The translations under genes and the position numbers were made by a program. Positions 35,940-48,900 of a DNA stretch of 64,000 bases are shown piece after piece. Source of the stretch: Theocolax elegans. Lineage: Eukaryota; Arthropoda; Insecta; Hymenoptera; Cerocephalidae. Location of the stretch: contig CM047431.1 in assembly GCA_026168455.1 (NCBI GenBank), positions 50,156,029 through 50,220,028 of the forward strand, read 5' to 3'. Within the stretch, counting starts at the first letter, position 1. Each line of letters opens with the position of its first letter. The notes under the pieces are model-generated. The model was not told the origin of the DNA and made no database searches. It saw nothing but the letters and a program-made list of their open reading frames with translations.

Positions 35940-38497
35940 ATATAACTTATATGGAGAAAAATAATGTAGTAAATTCAGCAATGTTGATTTGCTACTTAGT
36001 CGTAACAATCATTTTGATATTCTTAGCGAAAAATTTGATTCCGCTTATTACACGGTGAACTGCAGCACAATTTTATAATTGTATTAGCAGTGAACGTATC
36101 GCTAAAAGAAAAATATTTATTTTCAAACAATTTATTTGTTCGTGTAACATAATTAATTGTTATTATTACAACAACTTACTGCTGAAAACGTCAAAATCAT
36201 GTATCGATGATTTTGTTGTAAGTTTAACAGTTTCATTTAGCTAAAGCTGTGGCATGAATTGCTGTTTCTTGCAAAAATGTGGTAGTTTTAATTAAACCAA
36301 AAAATTGCGAAAATAGCAGACAACACGGAGAACTAACGTCAATCTTAATCTAACATTAGTTTGAATCTCGGTTTGAATCTACATTAGTATTTATTGTGTT
36401 TTATAATATGAGTATTCAGGATGTCTGTAACAAATAAAATAAAACTATATTTTAAAAAATGCTACAAAATTGAATTAATCTATGTATATTCCGTCAGAAG
36501 AATCAGTAAGTAAAAATGTAGAGTCACGAAAAAATAGGATAATACGTAATTCTACATAGGTAAAAAGCTTATTATCATTTTTCAGTAACATATATTTTGA
36601 AAGATCTTTTGACAACTATTATTTTTTGAATTGTTGCATTTAATTTTTTTCGAAATTTATGTATAATTTTTATTATAAAAGTAACAATACACTAACATCA
36701 ATTAAAAGCTATTGTTAAAGTAAAAAAATATCTACAACTTTAATGATAAATACAGTTGTTACAACGAATATACTTGCTCTAGTAACCGCATCGTTTGCTA
36801 AATCAGCAGTAAATTTTTGTTGCAATAACAGTAATAAAAATTAATGTAACTAGCAACTGACGGTTTGTAAATTTAGCAACAAAAATTTGTTATTTCTCCG
36901 TAACCACTAAATTCGTTACTACGACAACTATTTTCGTTAATTTAGCCATTCATTTTTCTATATTATTCAACAGGAAGTTATTTTTTTTCTAACTTTATCC
37001 TTAACACAAAATTATACGCTGTCCCGCCAACATCACCGGTCGTATATTTGTGTATTTCAGCGAATGTATTCAGTTGGTTTCATCATTTCCATTTGCCAAA
37101 CCATACTTTTCCGCTGTTTCGGCTGTTTTATGTTTTTCCGTACGATGCGCACTGCTCGCCCCTCCTTGCATTGGTATCACCCCCGTTGCCAGTATTTTTT
37201 TATCGCAAATACAGATAACGGCACTCGCATAGCGTATATTCAAATTTTATGGGCGCGAACAAAGCCTCTCGGGTTTAATCAGTTGCGCGAGCCAAAGACC
37301 CGATTCCCGATTAAGGAGACGGTGTGTATATATATATATATATATACATCGAAGTGCCTCGGACATCACAGCTGATTGGCCTTTTAAATCAAGTTGCTCT
37401 TTGCAATATACTGTGTCGTTAATTATCAAGCCGCTTATTGTCCGAGTTCCGCGAGTCGAATGCAGATAAGTCACTCGATTACCAAGGCATTATTTCACTT
37501 TTGATCCTTTGTGTGTTCCGGATGGATCTGCAACGTTTTATACGTACACTCACACTCTTAGCACGTTGTACGCTCTGTCTTACGGTTAGTTTATTGTTAT
37601 TGGGTTATTTTACCTTCATTTGGGGAGGGTGTCGATTTGGAGTGTACTTGAGACCATGGTGCCATAGTTTAAACAAATCGAAAAATATTAGACAATAATG
37701 GAAAATACCCGCGGCAATGATATGTTCGAGTTAGTTTTTAAAAAATTATTTTCAGGAAGCTTTTTAGTTTGTTTATAAGCGATATACCTGAATTAAAAAA
37801 AAATTTGTACACTATTTTATTGGGTTTTATAGAGGCAATATTTTATTAGATTTTCTGTTTACGTATATCTTATACCCATATATACCGATATTATAGATTT
37901 GTCATTTTATGGAGTCAACTTTGGTTCAATCGCAATTTTATAAACACTACCTACATTATAATTACGTCGATATAGTATAAGTACGTTGGTAAAATTCTAA
38001 AAGAACAATTTATTATTATCGAAACACAAATGCAGTAAAACGATGATTCTGCAAATTTATCATTTTATAAAGTTTCAAACGTATATTTCAAGTGCATCCT
38101 AATAGACATAAACATTTTCGTGGAAACATTTTTTTGAAAGTGTTCTTAATATGCTGGTATCTCCACATTTAGTTTGTATATAACCAAGTGTATTTATTTA
38201 ATGAATATAATAATAAACCTATTTCGCTCAGTTGATAATAATCAGGTATTTCATCCCTCTATACAGGATATGTGCGACTCAAATTAAAACTGCTTCGACC
38301 ACTCCAATAATCGAGTTGAAAATAAAATCTCTGAATAACGACCAAAACGTTTAACATTTGTGGAAGCAGCTGACTTATTTAAAGTATAAGAAAAAAAAAT
38401 AAACAAGTAACTTTTATCGTAGGAAACGAGTGAAACGAGTAAACAAAAAAAAATAACACGACTCAAAATAGTTGAAATAATAAATTCTGAATAAATG
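35940..38497. other. Non-coding region with one possible signal-peptide-like frame
   Basis: 35950-36965 is rich in short AACA/TTGTT inverted blocks and may be another decayed inverted-repeat element (GGAGAAAAATA near its left edge, TTCTCCGTAA near 36900). 37050-37520 is more CpG-rich. A frame beginning MDLQRFIRTLTLLARCTLCL at 37522 is hydrophobic like a signal peptide and is followed by ACGGTTAGT, a weak splice donor. I do not call a gene here. Confidence 0.4.
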
Positions 38498-39557
38498 CAC
38501 TGAGAGAAGTATTGTAGGAAAAATTACTAAAGTCGTGGTAAAAATTGTTATATGTTATTGGAAGGATGAGACATACTTTTATTGTAATAATTTTTAATCT
38601 TTAACATAGTAATTTTTCTGACGACAAGATAAATACGAAAAATAAATATTCTATTTTTTCTACACATTGGGGATAAGTCTATATTATTATATTATTTACA
38701 TTTTGAGATATTAAAGATTTAATAAATAGGTATATTTACGTTAGAAAAAAAGTGGAAATCCGCGGGATTCGAACCGACGACCCTTTGATAAACTCGAACG
38801 ATCCTTATATCTTACACGAAACTTTTCAAAACAGTAGTGGTTTGTCTGTTTAACCTTTAGACTACCGGACTGGCTCATATATGAGCCACCTGTGACCTTG
38901 ACAACTACTCTAGAGATATGAGGTGTTTTTATGTATAAATTTTGCACATCAAAAATATCAATTTATAAGGCAAAAATGCCGGCAGTCTATAAAGGTTAAC
39001 ATTAACGTGTAATAAGTATATGTATACGATCCCCAAATAATTAAATTAAATTGAATATCGTTAGATTAACAAAATTACATGGAATCACGATTTATTAATC
39101 ATAAGTATCAAAAGTTCCAAGTTTTAAGTATTTGAGGTTATGTACTCGCTGACTGTTGATTCTCCTTCTGTTTTCATCTGTGAAGAATTTTGTTTCATTT
39201 CAATATCAATTTTTACTATACTTTATAGCAAACGTAACTTATAAGAAAATTTACTTTATTATATAGCAAAAATTGTTATACAGATAGAGAAAATTTGTCA
39301 TGTTACGTAGTAAAAATTCTTATATAACATAGTAAAAATTGTAAATCATTTAATTTTGTCATATAATATAGTAATTCTTAAACGTAAGAATAAGAATTTA
39401 TATACAAAAATGGTAGTAAGTTTTATTATTCAAATTATAATTTTTGCTGGATATATTATAAAAATCTTCATCATTTGAGTATATTCCACTGTTGCCATAA
39501 AATATAGTAATTTTTCCTTCAAGTTTAGTAATTTTTAATACACCATTTTTCTCAGTG
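38498..39557. mobile_element. CACTGAGAGAAG-ended element, 1.06 kb, with nested insertion
   Basis: Left end CACTGAGAGAAGTATTG and right end ATTTTTCTCAGTG, with AGTAATTTTT blocks next to both ends. On the - strand it holds a B-box-like GGTTCGAATCC (38765-38775) inside GTCGTCGGTTCGAATCCCGC, a tRNA-like half without a good A box. The piggyBac-like element 38850-38999 is nested within it. Confidence 0.6.
38850..38999. mobile_element. Small TTAA-flanked piggyBac-like MITE
   Basis: TTAACCTTTAGACTACCGG at the left; the right end read on the other strand is TTAACCTTTATAGACTGCCGG. 150 bp including the TTAA duplication. Internal palindrome GGCTCATATATGAGCC. Confidence 0.75.
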
Positions 39558-42500
39558 TGGCTTATAATAAATCAGCTTTATTCAGTAGGTAACAATCGGA
39601 GATGCCAACTACCTGTTAACGGGATGTGAACACCAGAAAACAGAAAACTATTTATTTTTTATTAAACGAGGAATTCAATTTATTGAAAAAAAAACGTTCT
39701 GTTATGGTGTTGTGTTTCTTTTGAAGATAACCCGTGAATTTTTTCAAATCTTTTTATTGATAAATGATCGAGATTTTTGAGCATCCGCAAATCATTGTTT
39801 TACAGCTATATAGGTACATTACCGACCAATAATAGTTATTTACGTTTATTTAATTAATTAATAATTATTTCGTAAAAATCTCTCTGTTGCGCTATTTTAT
39901 TTGGTTTGAAGAGTATCTGTATTTTTTTTCAGATTTTTCTTGTAATTAGGTTTTAAAATTTTTGCGATTTTCTAGATAGATATTAACTGTAATTAAGGCT
40001 ATATTTGTATATCATAAAATAGTAATAATTTTTTTAAGTAGATGTACTAATTAACCGGTAAGATACAGTGACACCACTTTGTAAATCATCAAACAATGTT
40101 CTAATAAAACATTGTCTTGAAAACCCTTGCGATATAAAGGCATTAGCGTCTTCGCGCAGTCTCCTATATATATACACACATTCAGATCATTCGACTGAAC
40201 GAGGATATACATTTAACAAACGCCTTAATTATGCTAATCTGTTGGATAATGAGCGCGTATTTACACACTCCATTAAACGAAGCGTTCGAGCAGGTAGTTT
40301 ATATTTAGTTTAAATTAAAACAACAAGTGTATCTCATAAAGTGTATGGTTAACCATTTTAATTATAACGGCGCGGCTATTACCTTGTTGCGGTAGCGTTG
40401 AATATCACATGCGGTTTAAATCGAAGATAATCACGTATATACATTTCTTTTTCGAAAATTATCGATACAAATATTCTTTCGTGCAACTCGATCTACTTTA
40501 TATCTATAAGAAAGTGGACAATCATTTTTTACGAATATCAACTACTTAATAACAATATTGGATTCTTTCTTTTATTTTCGTCAATTAAAATGAGAATCCA
40601 TATATGTGGATTAAAATTACTACTAAATTTTTATAAAATTGTTGTAATTTTTTTATAGATATTATTCTATCAATATTAAACAAAGTTTATATACTAATTT
40701 TTATACAAATTTAATAATTGTGTAATTTCTGGGATATGTTTAATCAACGGTTGATGCCCTGATAGAAATTTTGAAATTTTGTTTGAAACATATTTTGATC
40801 ATTAACTACGAATGTACTAGTCAGCTTTTGGTTAAAAAATTACTTTTTAGATAAAAAAACGGTTCGTAAATTTTTTTTATTTCCACTCGAGTAATAATTA
40901 TATTTTTCAATGGGCATTTTAGAATATGTTAAAAATATGTTTCTAAGGATAGATCATTGGAAAAAAATCATTTATTTTCTAAATAATACACGATATTATA
41001 AACAACACGACAATACAATTTATATACAACTATATATATACAGTTTGTACGCAATGTAATATTACAAAATTTGATAACTTTATAAAATCTTTAGAGAAAC
41101 AAATCTATAGAAAAATTCAATAATTTTTTCCACGCCTGAGAAATCACTGTTAAAGCTATCTACCTGTCATCCACAATTTACCATCAGTATCTTAGATTAC
41201 ATAATTTATTAGGACGCCGGTAGCACGTGTATGTAATAAGGTATATAGATATAATCAAGAAAAGTCAAATTAAACCCCGAAACCTCAAATACCTATAGAT
41301 ACAAGTTGGCTGTCGTCTGATACTCATTACCATATCTGGGCGTAACTCTCATGATTTTGACATGCACGTCGCGTTATAAGCGAAAAGGAAAGAAAAAAAT
41401 AAAACGGGGAAGGCGCCGGAATTCATAGTATCGTACGATTATATCGATCTTGATTCCGTTAAACGTACGAGCTGCCAAGTGTTTCGCGTATACACATTTT
41501 TTTTTACCGATTCGAGTGGTTTTATGGTTGCGCTTACCTATATCAAGTGGCTCGAGTCGTTAGGGGTGTACGGGTATTGTTCGTTCGACTGCAAATATAT
41601 ACTTTAATCTGTCGTTTCACTGATTCGTAAATAGGAAGATAGAAATTATTTTTTCAAACATTTTTCAATGTTAAGCTCTTCTCAAAAGCGCTTTAATCGT
41701 GTAATATATTCGATTTTTCAGAACTTCCGACATGGCTGGTGTCGGGCTCGTATCGCAGGTTCGATTCTCAGCCCCGGCGAATTGATACGAAGCACCACTG
41801 GGGAATTTATTTTTAAGTGCTTTCTTAACAAAGATATCGTATATTAGCATTAATTTGGGAGCATAAAAAGAGTGACGTTAAAAATAATGAAAAAAAAGAC
41901 ATTGTTTTTCTTTTAGATAAATAAAAGAGACTGTAACGTTTAAATCATTTTTAATTGTTATAATTTATCCTACATTATATAGATATTGGTACATTGTCAA
42001 AAAAAAATTAAAGTATTAAACATGTTTGAGAAGCATGGCATATAATATAAGAAGTAAATTATGAAAATCGCATCACAAAAGGTCCACGATGATAACAAAT
42101 GGCTTTGGTGAATAAATTTACAACCAATGGATCTGTAATTTTTTCTCACATAACGCTTAAAATTATTTAGACCTAGCTGAAATTACTCAACCGTTAACTC
42201 TCTTGTGTTTTTCCAGTAATATTAAATAATTCTTAAAAATCACTATTATTTTAAGACTATATAAACTTAAAAACTATTTTGAACCGTTACTGTAATTCTA
42301 TAAAAATAACATTATTTAAATTTTGTTAAGATTGTTGTAAGTTAAATTATAATTGAACTTTAATTAATATCATTTTAATGTTATTTTAATTTTTTTGGAA
42401 TTAAATAAAACACTTACTACAACGGCAAAGCGTTCTAAGGACTAGCGTAATTTCACTTTTGCTAATTAATTGACTAATCCGTCAAATATCCTTTGTGACT

Positions 42501-42816
42501 TATCGCGCTCTCTCCGCGTGATTCAATGAATCGTGTTTCCTGTTTTTTGCATTTAACTACAATACAATATTAAATTAAATTAATTATTCTTAGATAAATC
42601 TAATACCTCTGGCAACATTTAAAACTTAGCGATATGCAAGTAAGTTGCTAAAAAAAGGATTTTTGTGCAATACTTGAAAAAATATTGAGTAATGCAATTT
42701 TGCTCGGAAATAACCATTAAAATTCATATATATATACTTTGTAATAAATACATGCACGGACGATTTATAGTCAAAAATTTATAATACAATATTATTGAAA
42801 GTGATTTAGACAATAT
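39558..42816. other. AT-rich non-coding region
   Basis: No gene recognised. 41730-41780 holds GGTTCGATTC within GCAGGTTCGATTCTCAGCCCC, which looks like the 3' half of a tRNA-derived repeat. A CpG-containing patch at 41330-41600 may be unique host DNA. Confidence 0.5.
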
Positions 42817-42927
42817 TTAATCTTTAGAGGACGGGAATTTGGGTTTACTGTTTTCTCTCACTTTTCTAACACATGTAAAGGGTCGATCATAGCCCGTATA
42901 GGGGCCATCCCGTCCTCTAAAGGTTAA
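42817..42927. mobile_element. Very small TTAA-flanked piggyBac-like MITE (111 bp)
   Basis: TTAATCTTTAGAGGACGGGA at the left; on the other strand the right end is TTAACCTTTAGAGGACGGGA. The inverted repeats are 16 of 16 identical after the first base. It is too small to encode anything. Confidence 0.8.
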
Positions 42928-43066
42928 TCAACAATTAACACAAGCGATCTTTACAAAGATTTTTATGAAGATGTGATCGGACCAACGATCTTCTACCTTG
43001 ACATTTAGAAAACCGAAGTAAGCGACCAATTTGGTCCAAAATAGAAACTTATATATATATATATAT

Positions 43067-44061
43067 GGGGTATTCCACGTGAAGTGGTCCGATCAAAATT
43101 TTAAAATGCCCCAAATTTTGGGTACACATTGCAAATGTTTTTCAGAATACAGAAAAAAATTTTTAGGTACTGGAATTTATTAGTTCAATAGTTATTCTAA
43201 CCTCAAAAAGTGAACTTTTTCCAGTTTTTTTCAACACCAGCTGGGTTCATCGCTATTTAACTCAAAATCTATCAACTTTTACTATAGAACATTATATGTA
43301 ACATTCGTTGCTAATTATGTCTAGAATTTATCCTTCTGGGTTAGAATTTCCAATCTCAAGGTTAATGACAAATAAACTACATGTCAACATTCAACTTAAA
43401 AAAAACTAACTTCGCCACAATTGATTTTTTTATCCATAAGTCCAAAAGAAAGCTTGGAGCAATACCTTTCAAATGATCTGTAGCATTTTTATGGCCTTCA
43501 ATTCTGTAAAAAGTTATGATAATTTAAAGAAAGACGAAATTTTTTTAAAAATTTAAATGGGAAATACCATGTTAATTTTTGTGAATTTTTTGTCTTTCTT
43601 TAAATTATCATAACTTTTTGCAGAATTGAAGGCCATAAAAATGCTACAGATCATTTGAAAGGTATTGCTCCAAGCTTTCTTTTGGACTTATGGATAAAAA
43701 AATCAATTGTGGCGAAGTTAGTTTTTTTTTAAGTTGAATGTTGACATGTAGTTTATTTGTCATTAACCTTGAGATTGGAAATTCTAACCCAGAAGGATAA
43801 ATTCTAGACATAATTAGCAACGAATGTTACATATAATGTTCTATAGTAAAAGTTGATAGATTTTGAGTTAAATAGCGATGAACCCAGCTGGTGTTGAAAA
43901 AAACTGGAAAAAGTTCACTTTTTGAGGTTAGAATAACTTTTGAACTAATAAATTCCAGTACCTAAAAATTTTTTTCTGTATTCTGAAAAACATTTGCAAT
44001 GTGTACCCAAAATTTGGGGCATTTTAAAATTTTGATCGGACCACTTCACGTGGAATACCCC
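43067..44061. mobile_element. Long palindromic (foldback) element, complete copy 2
   Basis: 995 bp, symmetric about 43564. Both ends read GGGGTATTCCACGTGAAG outward-in, and the arms of about 465 bp are almost perfectly complementary. The unpaired centre is about 43537-43592. Flanked on both sides by TATATA. No protein-coding capacity. Arm sequence shared with copies 1 and 3 includes CCAGCTGGG, CTAATTATGTCTAGAATTTA and TTTGAAAGGTATTGCTCC. Confidence 0.92.
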
Positions 44062-44070
44062 ATATATATA

Positions 44071-44700
44071 CCAGGGCGGCTTCGCCCCCTAGCGCTTCGC
44101 GCTTCGACCCCCTTATTTTCGGATTATTAAATTAAAAATGAAAAAAATTACATTGAATTTCTCCGAACTTATCATAAATTTATCATACATTTTCAAAAAA
44201 AGTCACAGATTACATCAAATTTATAAAGAAATTTAATGTGAACCTCCCTATATTTGGATTATTAAATTGATTAAGAAAAACAAAGTTTTACATTGAATAT
44301 ACCTGAATTTTGGTAATTTATCACCAATTTTCAAGAAAAGCCACAGTGCATCATATTTTCCTGAATTTTTGATTATTTATAATGAATTTTGAAGAAAACC
44401 ATCCTATTTTCATATTATTAAATTATAAAGAAAAACAAAATATAACATGATATTTTCTTCAATTTTGAAAATTTTTCATCATTTTCAAGAAACCCCACAA
44501 ATTGCATTGACATTTTCTGAATTTGATAATTAATAAATTTCTAAGAACTACCCGGTGCATTGTAATTCCTGGTAATTTCCTTTTAATAATTTCTAAAAAC
44601 TATTCAAATAAGCAACTCTTACATGGTACATTTTTAAAATATTAATAATTTATTACAAAATTTCTAAGAAAAGTCACAAATTGCCCCCTGCGCGTTTCAC
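44071..44700 (-). mobile_element. Helitron-like element, - strand, with internal degenerate tandem repeat
   Basis: Read on the - strand it ends GGGGGCGAAGCCGCCCTGG followed by T: a hairpin, then CTGG (CTRR class), at an A/T insertion point directly beside the palindromic element. Before it, on the - strand, are other GC-rich hairpin blocks. The body (44109-44680) is a degenerate tandem array: the phrase GGATTATTAAATT and similar recurs near 44121, 44259 and 44412, each followed by an ACATTGAAT-like and a TTTTCAAGAAA-like block. 44682-44760 matches the 61190-61265 terminus in reverse (TTGGCGCG hairpin, ACCTTTTTCGA). Confidence 0.5.
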
Positions 44701-44986
44701 GCGCCAACCCCTATATTTAATTTCGAAAAAGGTTTTTCGTAATTAATATATTTAAAATAATATTTCCATTATACATACTATCATTATAAAATTCTATTAT
44801 TTTTTTACTATCATGATGGATACCTTAGAAATTACGCAGTTTTACACACCACCTTGGTGATACTGTTATAGCGCGTTGGGTTTTATACCAAAAATTTAGT
44901 TTATTTTTAAATATGATTATAATTTATAAATAAAAAACTTTTACCAAAATATAGTGTAATGGAATAATGAAATAAAAATAATAAAG

Positions 44987-45215
44987 ACTAGCCGCTTCGG
45001 AGCTCTACTTTCTAAATGTGAATTAGTGAATAATCACTAAAAATATAGTGATAAGTCAGTCACTATCACAAAGTAGTGAATTGTTACTAATTCAATTAGT
45101 CAAAATTTACTATTTTAATAGTGAATATTCACTAATTTCGTGACAGTGACTGACATATCACTATTTCATTTTTAGAGAGTAGATCGAACGCTTCGCTTCG
45201 CGATTATTCTCATAT
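44987..45215 (-). mobile_element. Second Helitron-like 3' end, - strand, split by a MITE
   Basis: A then CTAGCCGCTTCGG at 44987-45000 is the reverse of a hairpin-CTAG-T terminus. The GC-rich hairpin is interrupted by the MITE at 45004-45182 and resumes as CGAACGCTTCGCTTCGCG. Confidence 0.4.
45004..45182. mobile_element. Palindromic MITE, CTACTTTCTAAATG ends
   Basis: 179 bp. Left end CTACTTTCTAAATG and right end CATTTTTAGAGAGTAG; internal mirrored blocks GTCAGTCACTATCAC and GTGACAGTGACTGAC. Confidence 0.7.
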
Positions 45216-47660
45216 TAATAATGTGAAATGTAATTATTGTGTTGATTTTATAAAAATTTTGGAATATTTGTAACGTATAATAAGAATTTTGCCAACAAAA
45301 CGTTGCATATTTAACTTAATAAAAATGCGTTTTTTAGAATTGAAAAATTATATACTTTTAATTTTTACAATTTACAATGGAGCTTGAAAGACAAGTATTA
45401 TCACCATTATTCACAATATACTTTTTTTAGATCGGCATATTATAAAAAAAGAGTATACGAATTCTCTCGATATAAACCAGTAAACATTATGTAATTGACT
45501 TAATTACCTATAGTATATATTAATTTGAAAATTTAAAAATTACTAGTTTTTGCTTAGCGATCGATATATATATATATATATCGCGCACATTTAACAAAAT
45601 ATTCCATCCGATCCGAGGATTTTCCGGAATGTTCAACTTATATGCGATATATACCAAAGAAAATATAACGAGGATATCATTATACAACAAGATCAATAAA
45701 CTCGTAACGACTTTCCTCTTACAATACCGTACAGGTAATTTAAAAAGAATTTGTCCACGCACGATAACTAAATCGTGTACACATAAATAATATTCAGCAT
45801 TTTTTTTTCAACTCGAATAATATTACACGTGAGAAAATTCAAGTGGATCTCTAGATAAAAAATATGTATCCGAAGGTCGATCGATCGCGAGTTTACCATA
45901 CCAAAAACACATGTCCTTTTTTTTTGTTCACGTGTACAGACACTTCGAGCACTGAATTATCGATGTTATTCGCGGTAAGAAAATATGTTTTCAGTTTTAG
46001 AGTATATGTGTATAAGCGTCCGGACAACAAAAAAAAAAAAAGAAGAAAAAGAATGAGCGATTAGATAATCGAAGAGGACGAGGAGCCGTAAGAGTGGATC
46101 TTTCAGCCTCGGGCGTTCCGCAAACGTCGTGACTGATTTATCGTTGGGATGCTACGTGATAAAGCAACCGTAACGCCTCTGTATACGTTTTCTTATTTGG
46201 GTTAATTTCTTTTTGACTACTTCGCGACGTTTCGTTATTTTGGTTTCGGATTCTTCTTGGTATTCTTATTTTTATCGCTTCATTGATAATCGTTACGTTT
46301 ACAGTTTAGGTATGATTTACGCTTCTGAAAATGTGCAATATATTTGTCAGATTAGAAGAAATTGTACAGTAAAGTATTTTCAATTGATTTGTTTCTATTC
46401 ATCAAGAATAAGGTAGAATTGTAGATTTACAATTCAAATAATGGATTAATATTTCTAAAAAAAACGATGAGTCTTCTATTAGTAGAAAAATTTTTATAAT
46501 TATTAACTTGATGATTACAAATTTATACATATAATCATTTAAATAAGTACTGTAACAGTAAGAAAATCGTTGTCAATTTTATGGCATTGCTATGTGTAAT
46601 CTATTATTCTAATATAAAATGTAATTACTCTTAATAAATTTATCCAATGCTTTTAAAACTGTTAATGGTAAAATAATTTAAAAAAAAACATGATTGACAT
46701 AATATTAAACATTTGTATCCCATAATTTTCCACACAAAAACCTACTTAATCACAAAATAAACCTACTTAATAAAAATAAAATAGCACTATTAATTATTTT
46801 GGGAACTTAACCATCAACGCAAGAAAATACCAAAGTAAGTTGTTTCCATAACAATCAAAGTTAAAATTAGTATATCATTAATTGGATTTGAATTATATGA
46901 CATTGAATTAATCTTACTAAAATTATCCAACCTCAAATTCAAAATTTAAATAACACAATTTTAAAAAATGAAACTGTACTAAACATATATGATTTCAAAA
47001 TTAATCTATTATGATAATGCATTTTCCAAGAATAATCTACTAAAAGGTACAGTATTTAGATACTGTATTCGAACGAATACTTTTTCGAATACTTTTTATT
47101 TATTGTTATTTGGTATATATATACCATGTACAATGTTGTTATGCAAGTCTATATGTTTCTTTAAGCTTTAAACTCAAATAATGGAAAAATATTCGAAAAT
47201 GAGTAGTTGACGAATACTTACCCAACCCTGATCCAAACCACTCAAAAATTTAATTCAAGACTTTTTATATAATAATATGCTTAAATAAATTTTTTTATTA
47301 ACATCTGTTTGTTAATTATACATCAGATGAACCTTCTTAAATTTGTATCTGAAATGTTACATATTAATATGTAAATCGACGATAAATAAGAAAGAAGATA
47401 CGCAACATTTAATCCATCAATATAGAAATATAATGAGTTTAATAAGGTAATTTTTAAGAATTGACACCTATGTTTACATGTGTATTAATATACGTTTCTA
47501 CCTTTATTTTGATATAAATACTAGCTGCTTTCGAATTTTCTGTTTACTCGACAACGCCTACCTTGGGCTTCTCATTGCAATTACGTGCGGAAAAACTGGA
47601 AATTTTATTTATTGTTTCGACTATTGTTTTGTTATTATTATTATTAATTGTTTTTTTATC
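45216..47660. other. Gene-poor region
   Basis: 45560-45580 is a TA repeat. 45860-46150 is moderately CpG-rich with a poly-A-rich patch at 46027-46050. No domain-bearing frame seen. 46420-47470 is very AT-rich and featureless to me. Confidence 0.5.
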
Positions 47661-47670
47661 AATAAATTAG

Positions 47671-47726
47671 CAGCTGAAGATGTCTGCGAATCTAGCAGAC
47701 GAAACGTTGTGCTTACGTTAAATAAA
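47671..47726 (+). other. Penelope-type 3' motif, hammerhead-ribozyme-like core
   Basis: CTGAAGA (47674-47680) fits the hammerhead CUGANGA box. It is followed by a stem (TCTGC...GCAGA) and then GAAA (47701-47704), followed by CGT...ACG closing a short third helix and TTA as a possible cleavage triplet. The same layout is known near the termini of Penelope-like retroelements, some of which carry hammerhead motifs. Helix I pairing is poor, so catalytic activity is doubtful. AATAAAG follows directly. I cannot find the element's reverse transcriptase upstream. Confidence 0.4.
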
Positions 47727-48484
47727 GTGTTTTTACTTATCCAATCACAGACCCTCAAGATCGATTAAAAATTTCTATCTATATTTCCATATTATTTAAA
47801 ATTGAACTAAAATTGGAATTATTATTTCAATTATTTTCTAAATCACTACTCTCTAAGATACGTACATCGTTATCATGTGCCTATTAATGTTGTACATCAA
47901 AAAAAAAATTTCAATATATCAAATCTTCGGGGATCAAATATATTTCTTATATTCACTAAAGTATTTATCAATTGTTGATTTAGTATTTTCGACTGTAACT
48001 AATCATTACAGATCAATATCATTAATAATATATTTTGCATGAATTATTATTTTTTAAAAAAAAGGAAAATCTAACCTGAAATTCATTAGACAATATAGGA
48101 TACAATTATTATATCACATTTACAAATTTTAGTAAAAATTCGTGGTAAAAAATATGGTTTATAACAACAAGACAGTAATACCCGATCAATATAAACGAAA
48201 TATAATGCTTAAGAACTCTCCAAACAATGTTATTTTAAATTATTTAACATTCTAATACGCATATCACAAATTTGTGACACTACCAATAAAACCTTACATC
48301 TGAAAATCGAGCGTCGAAACAACTTATAAATACATCCCCGAATATGGTAACGCGCTCTCGTTGCAGATACAAAAAATCACTCGATAAATTCCATAAGAAT
48401 ATCGAGAAAATAAAGTTGTCATCGAACGGCGTGTTTCCTTAATCCCGCGGTAACAATTAGAAAACGCTCCGTATGCGCTAGATA

Positions 48485-48515
<31 letters not shown>

Positions 48516-48839
48516 GACGTACATTTTGAAAAACGTCCTCTCAGAAATCGAGATCGCAATTAAATTGCTCATATCTGGGATGTTTCTTTCGCACGTGCGA
48601 CAATAATCGCCTTCGAGATAATTGGATCCCTCGGGGATCGAAAAAAAAGCCACAAGTTACACGTGTCTTTGCATTGTCCTTCGATTCTTAACATCTACAT
48701 ACACATATTTTTTAAAAAATACTAGGATTTCTATAATATTCTTATATTTTGATTGATATTAGTCGTTTTGCATCGCGTTATTTTTCACGTATACACTAAT
48801 TTTAGGACGGGTGTTTCGTTCAATTTTTCTCCGCGATCG

Positions 48840-48900
<61 letters not shown>

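Noticed and set aside
38740..38830. Possible tRNA on the minus strand
   Set aside because: Only the B box and T arm are convincing; there is no good A box or acceptor stem.
41730..41780. tRNA-like GGTTCGATTC stretch
   Set aside because: Only half a tRNA is visible, and the spacing to any A box is wrong.
48324..48653. 109-codon minus-strand frame
   Set aside because: Runs through a TA repeat, and no domain or splice context supports it.
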